This document shows, one piece after another, positions 57,644 through 64,000 of a DNA stretch of 64,000 nucleotides (its first letter is position 1; each line of letters starts with the position of its first letter). The position numbers and the translations under genes were made by a program. Under the pieces are notes generated by a model, which ran no database searches, was not told the DNA's origin, and saw only the letters and a program-made list of their open reading frames with translations. Origin of the DNA: Chitinophaga sp. E66 (GTDB taxonomy: Bacteria; Bacteroidota; Bacteroidia; Chitinophagales; Chitinophagaceae); contig CP079103.1 in the NCBI GenBank assembly GCA_019285755.1, positions 1,116,001 through 1,180,000 of the forward strand, written 5' to 3'.

Positions 57644-58554
57644 TTATTGCAGGAGATGTACCCAGGCGTTTTCTGTAATGGAAACGGGAGCATATACGTC
57701 CACAGCAGTCATGTTATGGAACTTTCCCGCCAGGGGCAACAACGGGTTCGCTTGCGTGATCAATGCCCTGGCGCCGGATGCAAGGGGTTGGTCTGCAGAT
57801 GTGGGAGCGCCCATGCCCAGGCTGATCCAGCCAGACTTTACTATGTCAATATCAAGGAGCTCATCTTTTTCGTGATGGAGTGCGTAATAGATATTGCTGC
57901 GGGTGGTGTTTTGCACCCAATCGGGAATTTGCCCGTTGGAGAGAAAATCCATGCCTGAAAAGAGGATTACGCGGTTGAGGGGGTAATGTTTTCCCATGAC
58001 ACCTGCGTGCCCTGCGCCCCGGGAGTGCCCGGCGGTGAGGAGCTTTTCCCATGCAGGTTGGCCGTCTTTGAGATATTGGCCCCAGTTTTCGTCAGGGTAT
58101 GTTTGATGGAGATATTGCAGCACTGCCGTCAGCCGTTGTAAGATAGAATTAGCGGGATTAACGCTTACGCCGGGATGCCTGTCAATACCATCAATGATCT
58201 CCAGGCGAAAGCGCGAATGGGCCGTTATATCACCAGAGGTAGCGCATACCTGGTTGACGGCCGGCTCGTTCGGGTACATGAGCCCGATGGCGTGGTAGCC
58301 TTTCGCGGCTGCCAGTTGTATGAATTTTTATAGTTTTTAGGTTCGCCTCCGGTTCCCGGGAGGAAGATGAGCAGTTGATTTTGCGTTTATCATCCGGTAC
58401 CACATATGCATAATGGGGGCGTTGAAAGTATTAATAGCAGGGTTGGTCGCCGATGGAATGACAATGTGCTCGCTTAGCCCGGCGGGCTTGTTGTCGCGGG
58501 GCGTTTGGAGCACGCGGCAGACAGGAGGGCGTATAGGAAAAGATAACGGAACAT
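57644..58554 (-). CDS. Lipoprotein alpha/beta hydrolase (BPSS1187-like)
   Basis: The ATG at 58554 gives signal MFRYLFLYALLSAACSKR with lipobox Cys. After repair: IFLPGTGGEPKNY (oxyanion strand), LAAAKGYHAIGLMYPNEPAVN, nucleophile Ser in LTAGHSRGAGHAGVMGK, FSGMDFLSNGQIPDWV, YYALHHEKDELLD and the His near FHNMTAVDVYAP. This pattern matches BPSS1187-type hydrolases. Breaks at about 58475, 58390, 58350 and 58310. About 304 aa. Substrate unknown. Confidence 0.75.
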
Positions 58555-58801
58555 ATTCCCAAAACGAAATTTCCGCAGTTTTTATTTCACAAAATTGTCG
58601 CTGGAAAAAGTTTGTGTTGCAAAACGGATTATATTGCAACCCTGCGATTCGCATTCTTCACTTCGTAGCAAACTGTTAAAAACCTTCCCGGCATTACATT
58701 ATTGGAATTAGCTGTAGTGGCTGATTGTAAAATCATTTGATCGTGGCTGTCAGCAGTCGCGGTCTTGACTGTATTGTATAACAATTTAAAACGGATAAGT
58801 T

Positions 58802-59131
58802 ATGTTTTACGATGATGACAATGACAAAGGGATGCGTGCTGTGTATATGGAAGAGCTCAGGCTTTTGATTAAAGACCGTAAGTATGCCAGGCAGTATAAA
58901 GAATATTGGTATACAGGATTGCCATTCAGAAAAATGACGCCTGAAGAGATAGTGAAGTCGCGTGAAGGAAGGTTGGCCAACAGGCGGAGATTGAAGGAAT
59001 ACACTGAAAGCGAAGATTTTGACCCCGTGAACGCAAGAAAAATCAGGAAGAAATTGCGGGATTGGTTAACGGAAGCGCTGAAGACTGGTCCATTTTATCC
59101 GCAGTCCAGCGAAACTAAAGAAGAAGAATAA
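58802..59131 (+). CDS. Small charged protein, candidate antitoxin of the following ART-like gene
   Basis: Intact, 109 aa. Highly charged and helical: MRAVYMEELRLLIKDRKYAR, TPEEIVKSREGRLANRRRLKEY and ARKIRKKLRDWLTEALK, with an acidic tail ETKEEE. No signal peptide, span or recognised DNA-binding fold. It ends 40 bp before a gene encoding an ADP-ribosyltransferase-like protein, the usual order for antitoxin then toxin. The pair is visibly AT-richer than both neighbours and free of frame breaks, which suggests recent acquisition. I do not recognise the family; the antitoxin role is inferred only from position and size. Confidence 0.7.
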   Translation: MFYDDDNDKGMRAVYMEELRLLIKDRKYARQYKEYWYTGLPFRKMTPEEIVKSREGRLANRRRLKEYTESEDFDPVNARKIRKKLRDWLTEALKTGPFYPQSSETKEEE

Positions 59132-59171
59132 ATTAGGGAATTTTGTTAAAACATTGTTTGTGAAGCCTAAA

Positions 59172-59771
59172 ATGTTATGTTCCACGGAACCGGGCCTTGT
59201 GCTTGGTTTTCATGGATGTGAAAGAGATGTCAGAGATGCTATCCTTAGCGGAAATACGACATTGTTTGAAAGTAAAAACGACTACGATTGGTTAGGGCAT
59301 GGTATTTATTTCTGGATGAGCAATTATGAGCGTGCGATGGATTTTGCCCGAAACCGACCCGGAAAGCCTCCATTCCGGCATCCAGCGGTATTAGGGGCTG
59401 TGTTGAATTTAGGCAATTGTCTGGATTTGCTAGGTACCAAAGGTCTGGAAACGGTAAGGATGGCGCATGAAGATTGGGCGCTCCAAAGGTTCGAAACGGA
59501 CAACATAAATCCTGCCAACAAGAATATTTTAAATTCAAGCGATCTGCGGTTACGCAATCTCGATTGCAGTGTGTTGGAAAACCTTCATAGAAACCGGAAA
59601 GTGAATGGGAAACCGCCATACGACTCGGTACGTGGCGTCTTTGTAGAAGGAAAACCCATTTATGAAGGCGCAGGCATTTATGACAAGACCCATGTCCAGA
59701 TCTGCATCCGCAATCCTAATTGCATGCTGGGCTTCTTCCTGCCACGGGAGCGGACGCACTGGCCCCGATAG
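59172..59771 (+). CDS. Putative ADP-ribosyltransferase-like protein, candidate toxin
   Basis: Intact, 199 aa from ATG 59172 (TTG at 59154 possible). Motifs resemble H-Y-[E/Q] ADP-ribosyltransferases of the DUF3990/PARP type: GLVLGFHGCERD (His in the first strand, about residue 14), YDWLGHGIYFWMSNYERAMDFAR (Tyr in strand, then helix), and a late strand YDKTHVQICIRN where Gln may be the third residue. NAD binding and catalysis are inferred, not shown. It follows the small charged gene by 40 bp and ends 9 bp before the -7 box of malQ. Alternatives: a non-catalytic relative or a phage-defence effector. Confidence 0.65.
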   Translation: MLCSTEPGLVLGFHGCERDVRDAILSGNTTLFESKNDYDWLGHGIYFWMSNYERAMDFARNRPGKPPFRHPAVLGAVLNLGNCLDLLGTKGLETVRMAHEDWALQRFETDNINPANKNILNSSDLRLRNLDCSVLENLHRNRKVNGKPPYDSVRGVFVEGKPIYEGAGIYDKTHVQICIRNPNCMLGFFLPRERTHWPR

Positions 59772-59780
59772 GAATGCGGG

Positions 59781-59788
59781 TATTTTTG
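59781..59788 (+). promoter_or_regulatory. -7 promoter box of malQ
   Basis: TATTTTTG, exact match, 12 nt before the ATG at 59801; separates malQ from the preceding cassette. Confidence 0.5.
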
Positions 59789-59800
59789 TAATTTCCGGGC

Positions 59801-62190
59801 ATGACCCTTCGCATATATGTCCGTTTTGCCTCCACATGGGGCAGCGCCTGGTGCTCCTCCTGGAAAGTGGAGACTGCCAGGTCATGGAATATGCCGATCC
59901 GCAAACATGGGCGTGCACGATCGATTGGGAAGGGGATGTTATCCGGTACAGATATGCCGTGGAGTCTAAAGGCGTATGGCCGGAAACGGTATGGCGGGAA
60001 GACGATTGCCTGTAGGGACCGGCTCACTTTCGATTTATGATACCTTTCAATGGCCGGGCGCCGTAGAGGAAGCCTGGATGAAAGCGCCGTTCCGCGATGT
60101 TTTTTCGCCCGTCATCAGGTGGAAGAAAATCAAGCAGAAGTTGCAGTGAATGATGAGGGTGGCCTCGTGCACCGGTTTGCTGTCAGGGTGCCATTGCTGC
60201 CACCCGATAGTAAGGTATGGCTTGCCGGCAATATAAATGCCCTGGGCAGTTGGGCGCCCGATTTCGCACTGCCAATGAAACGCCAGGAAAACGGTGTTTT
60301 TGCGACGGAAGTATTATTGCCGGAAAACACGGCTATCGCGTATAAATATTGCATCTCGGGAGCGGAAGATAATTGGGAATGGGAAACGGGTGAGAACCGA
60401 ACGCTCCTGACTGCAGGTATCGCCGTCATTGATGATGGTTTTGCAAGGTTTCCGCGTGCCAACTGGAGAGGCGCAGGTGTCGCAGTTCCGGTGTTTTCTC
60501 TTAGGTCGGGCAAGAGCCTGGGCTGCGGAGAGTTTGCCGATTTGCCCTTATTAGGCGAATGGGCCGCGGCAACCGGGATCAGGTTGTTGCAACTCCTGCC
60601 CGTCAATGATACTACCGGAGCCGCACCTGGCAGGATTCGTATCCCTATGCCGCCGTCTCCGCCTTTGCCCTGCACCCGATTTATATCCATTTGCCATCTG
60701 TCGGGAAAGTAAAGGATTATGCCGCATTGCAAAAGAAACTCGATCTGCCGGACATGGAATATGAAGCAACGCTGGCGGCCAAGGAATCTGCCCTGCGCGG
60801 CTTTTATCGCTCTTTCGAACCAGACGCGGCTTACCTGCAATGGGAAACGGCACAGCAACATTGGCTACCGGCCTATGCTGCGTTCTGTTGTCGCCGGGAT
60901 GGCGTGGAGGATCGTGGGTATTATGGATTCGTGCAGTATCATTTACACCGGCAATTGTCCGCTGCAGTGGCACGGTTACAATCTAAGGGAATCGCATTGA
61001 AGGGAGACCTTCCTATCGGCATGTACCTCCATTCGGCAGATGTACTGGAACGCCCCGAGCTGTTCGATACCAGCGTCCAGGCCGGCGCTCCCCTGATGAG
61101 TTTGCGGCCGAAGGCCAGAACTGGGGATTCCCCGCCTACAACTGGGAGCGCATGGAAGCCGATGGATACCAATGGTGGCGAAAACGCCTGCAACACATGG
61201 CGCAGTACTTCTCCGCTTTCCGGATAGACCACGTACTGGGTTTCTTCCGCCTGTGGCAGGTACCCCGCAACGCCGCAAGCGCACTGCTGGGCTATTTTCA
61301 TCCCTCCATACCCCTGACGGAAACCGAGCTCACTTCCGCAGGAATCCCTTTCTCCCGCGAAAGATATTGCCGGCCCTATATCACCGACGCCGTTATAACC
61401 ATCCTCTTTGGAAATGACGCGGACAGGGTGAGATCCGTTTACCTCGAACCACAATCCCCGGCTTCTTCCGGCTGAAAAAGCTGCAGCATGCCCCGGGGAA
61501 GCGGCGGCTGTCGTTGCAAGCCTCCGGCAACTGGCGGCCAACGTGCTTTTCCTGGAGCCGGAAGAAGGGAAGTACCATCCCCGGTTTAATATGATGGATA
61601 CCTTGTCGTACCGATCATTACCTGAAGCAGAACAACAAACGCTCCGCCGTATCTCGGACAACTTCTTCTTCCACCGGCACGACACCCTTTGGCGGGAATC
61701 CGCCATGCGCAAATTACCAGTGCTGACCAACGCAACCGATATGCTCGTCTGCGGTGAAGACTTAGGGCTGATACCCCACAGCGTACCGGAAGTGATGACA
61801 GGACTGGGCATCCTGGGCCTGGAAGTAGACCGAATGCCCCGATATCCCGGAAGAACGCCGGCAGATGCTTCTTATCTATCCGTCGTAACGCCATCCACAC
61901 ATGACATGAGCACTCTGCGCAGCGAGGTTCCCGGAGACACGGAGCCCGCCATCCGCAGGCAGCTCCTTTCGCCTGCGATGTGGTGTATCCTGCAGCTGCA
62001 GGACTGGCTCTCGCTGGATGATTCACTCCCACATTCAGAAGATCCCTCAGCCGAACGCATCAATGTGCCGGCCATTCAGCCCTGGTATTGGCGATACCGG
62101 ATGCCGCTTACCCTGGAGTCCCTGCTGGAAGCAACAACCCTCCGCACCAGGATGCTCCGCCTCATCCACGACGCCGGCCGGCAGGTCTGA
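59801..62190 (+). CDS. malQ: 4-alpha-glucanotransferase (DPE2-like) with tandem N-terminal CBM20 domains
   Basis: GH77 enzyme moving alpha-1,4-glucan segments. Two starch-binding CBM20 domains: LRIYVRFAS..MGQRLVLL (about residues 3-95) and FAVRVPLLPPDSKVWLAGNINALGSW (about 125-220). GH77 core: GIRLLQLLPVNDTTG, KGDLPIGMYLHSADV, nucleophile Asp in FRIDHVLGFFRLW, acid/base Glu in VCGEDLGLIP, Asp in TPSTHDMSTLR. Breaks at about 59835, 59995, 60100, 60625, 61100, 61465 and 61555. About 797 aa; roughly 25-30 residues that usually follow STHDMS seem absent, the chain going straight to RRQLLSPAMWCILQLQDWL. Acts on maltose-type oligosaccharides in the cytoplasm. Confidence 0.9.
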
Positions 62191-62587
62191 GCGGTAGGCC
62201 TCTTACTCGTGGTTCTTCATTTTGCATAGTTCTGATTCGGGCTCAACTACTTTGCTGGCAGGTTCGGGCTGTTGTCTCCTGGCGCCTCCAACGCACGCCT
62301 AAAACTTTCGGCTTCCGCCATTTACTGAAAATGATAAAACGGATAAGGAGCTGATTGATGTAAGCTGGTTAGACACGATGGCGTTGTGTTTCTGTCTCCC
62401 GCATATAACCCAAGCGCATGAAATCCCGCTTTACAGCTGTTGCAAGCTATTTTGACCGGATCAACGCGAACTGATTTATACATCCACATACAAGACAATT
62501 TAACCCGCCCGTACATCTCAATTACCGATTCATTCAAACCCTTTCATTTCACTAAGAAAATGAAACTTTCCGACGTATATTTAGCCT
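62191..62587. other. Intergenic region before the dipeptide epimerase
   Basis: About 400 bp with only very short frames (one, MKSRFTAVASYFDRINAN near 62418-62474, has nothing to support it). TATATTTA at about 62576 is one base from a -7 box just before the next ATG. Confidence 0.45.
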
Positions 62588-63603
62588 ATGGAATTGACAT
62601 TATATCCCTTTGAACAAATTCCGGCATACTTTTACCATCTCCCGTAAAAGTAAAGACGTACAGCCGCTCCTCGTTGCGAAACTCTCGCAAAACGGGTTCA
62701 GCGGACTGGGTGAAACAGCCGACAATTCCTATTACAATATTACCGTCCCGATGCTGATGGACGCCCTCAATGCCCATCGGTCCTTCATAGAAAGCTATAC
62801 CCTCGATACGCCGGAAGATTTCTGGGATGAAATGTTCCCGCGGCTCAAAAACAATATGTTCGCGCTGTGCGCCCTGGACCTCGCCGCGCATGATCTCTAC
62901 GCACAACAACTGGGCAAGAAACTCTACGAGGTATGGCACCTAGATCCGGCCGATAATCCCATGACGGATTACACCATCGGTATCGATTCGGTGGAACATA
63001 TGACCCGTAAGCTGAAAGAATTTCCTGGCCGATATATAAGATTAAGCTCGGCACTAAAGACGATATCGCCATCATCCGCGAACTGCGCCGCCATACGGAC
63101 GCTACTTTCCGGGTAGATGCGAACTGCGCCTGGGTGTAGATGAAACCCTCCGCAACGCGGAGGCTTTCCGGGAACTGGGCGTCGAATTCATTGAGCAGCC
63201 CATGCCCGCGGCCGATTGGGAGGGTATGAAGAAAGTCTTCGGGCAATCGGCGCTGCCGCTCATCGCAGACGAAAGCTGTATCGTAGAACAAGATGTAGCC
63301 CGTTGCCATGGGTATTTCCATGGCATCAATATCAAACTTACCAAATGCGGTGGCATCACGCCCGCACGGCGCATGATCCTCGAAGCCAAGCAGCGTGGCA
63401 TGAAGGTAATGACCGGGAGTATGAACGAAAGCACGGTAGGTACCTCCGCCGTTGCGCACCTGCTCCCTTATCTCGATTTCGTGGACATGGATGGCCCGCT
63501 CCTCCTCGCGGAAGATATCGCGACCGGCGTCCGGATCGACAATGGTGTGATTCATTACGCAGACAGGAACGGAACGGGCGCTGTGCTCACCCGTACCCGT
63601 TAG
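62588..63603 (+). CDS. Dipeptide epimerase (L-Ala-D/L-Glu epimerase-like, enolase superfamily)
   Basis: Recycles murein dipeptides or epimerises other dipeptides. Capping domain: [39 protein letters not shown]. Barrel: Lys pair region [10 protein letters not shown] after repair, metal ligands Asp in FRVDANCAW, Glu in VEFIEQPMP and Asp in PLIADESC, second Lys in [10 protein letters not shown], and [15 protein letters not shown]. Breaks at about 62620, 63038 and 63130. About 338 aa. The true dipeptide substrate cannot be fixed. Its stop overlaps that of the convergent gene. Confidence 0.9.
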
Positions 63604-64000
63604 TCTTTCCTCGTTAGTAACGTTTCCTTAGGCCAGGGCTGCTCCTGCCTCATCCCCGAAAAGGCGAAATTAGGCGTGCTGAAATCATTGCGCACCACCA
63701 TGTAGCCGCTGATGATCCCTTCTTCCCGGAAGGAGAAATAAGTCTTGTTGTTGAGCAGCCACTCGTAGGGCTTACATGGCAACTGGTAGGGCTGCCGTCT
63801 TTCAGATCCGGCATCATGATGAAATCATAACGTTTGCCGGGAGAAACAATTCCTTTGATGTAACAGAAATCCCGGCGTTTGCGGATGTAATTGGAATCGC
63901 TTTCCATTCGTCCGTAAAGAACATGCCGCTCGTGCTGTCGATATGCAACAGGTAACGAAGCGTGCCTACGGTAGAACGGAAGGAGATGCAATAAGTGCCG
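63600..64000 (-). CDS. C-terminal part of an unknown protein (start outside window)
   Basis: After repair at about 63900 and 63790 the last 130 or so residues read RDFCYIKGIVSPGKRYDFIM, LLNNKTYFSFREEGIISGYM and [22 protein letters not shown], beta-rich and without a family I recognise. The stop TAA (63600-63602) overlaps the epimerase stop TAG (63601-63603) on the other strand. The 5' part lies beyond the right edge. Confidence 0.6.

Noticed and set aside
62418..62474. 18-residue leader peptide before the epimerase gene
   Set aside because: No codon run, no attenuator-type hairpin and no conservation evidence.

Overview
The window looks like chromosomal DNA of a Chitinophaga-like member of the Bacteroidota. 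Evidence for this includes a type IX secretion C-terminal sorting domain with SprB-type repeats (1-5245), a SusC/SusD pair (32523-36789), many exact matches to the Bacteroidota -7 promoter box TAnnTTTG close to start codons, almost no Shine-Dalgarno sequences, and Bacteroidota-typical protein families (DUF4920, FecR/DUF4974, LytS/LytTR pairs, CarboxypepD_reg TonB receptors). No rRNA, tRNA, prophage or CRISPR array was recognised.

Quality warning: most long genes are broken into two to nine frames. Wherever the frame can be restored from the conserved protein, the missing piece is one base, usually in a homopolymer (for example 5 to 4 C or A in thyA, pdhB, aguB, cysM and dnaK). These look like sequencing or assembly deletions, not pseudogenes. 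I therefore annotate whole genes across the breaks and state roughly where the breaks lie.

Layout. 1-5.2 kb: giant secreted GH44 glucanase. 5.6-8.8 kb: ABC ATPase, then a minus-strand run of peroxiredoxin, DsbA-like protein, thioredoxin and SMP-30/gluconolactonase. 8.9-11.9 kb: gamma-glutamyltransferase-family enzyme and acyl-CoA desaturase. 12-16.4 kb: lipoprotein, YtxH-like protein, siderophore-type TonB receptor. 16.5-18.4 kb: aguB-aguA, the agmatine-to-putrescine route. 18.5-21.9 kb: LytS kinase, DUF4407 membrane protein and LytTR regulator in one apparent operon. 22.1-24.8 kb: DUF4920 gene, then an IS3-family element lying inside an 11-bp tandem repeat. 24.8-30 kb: hydrolase, VOC protein, RecQ, sugar isomerase-like lipoprotein, a small conserved protein. 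30-37 kb: FecR, proline dehydrogenase, SusD and SusC.

37.4-43.2 kb: thyA-folA (coupled by ATGA), dnaG, thiolase, pyruvate dehydrogenase E1 beta. 43.5-45.2 kb: cysE-cysM (serine to cysteine). 45.4-48.3 kb: sigma-54 response regulator overlapping a small hydrolase, and a MerR/B12-type regulator. 48.5-53.3 kb: lepB, cdd, TPR protein, argS. 53.4-57.6 kb: PorT-like and OmpA-like outer-membrane proteins, then dnaK with a sigma-54-like promoter. 57.6-64 kb: lipoprotein hydrolase, an AT-richer two-gene cassette resembling a toxin-antitoxin pair with an ADP-ribosyltransferase-like protein, a CBM20-bearing 4-alpha-glucanotransferase, a dipeptide epimerase, and the end of an unknown gene.

Most interesting: the ART-like two-gene cassette (58802-59771), the LytS-DUF4407-LytTR operon, the recurrent 11-bp-phased intergenic repeats (one split by the IS), and the sigma-54-like signal before dnaK together with a GSFTSA-type activator.
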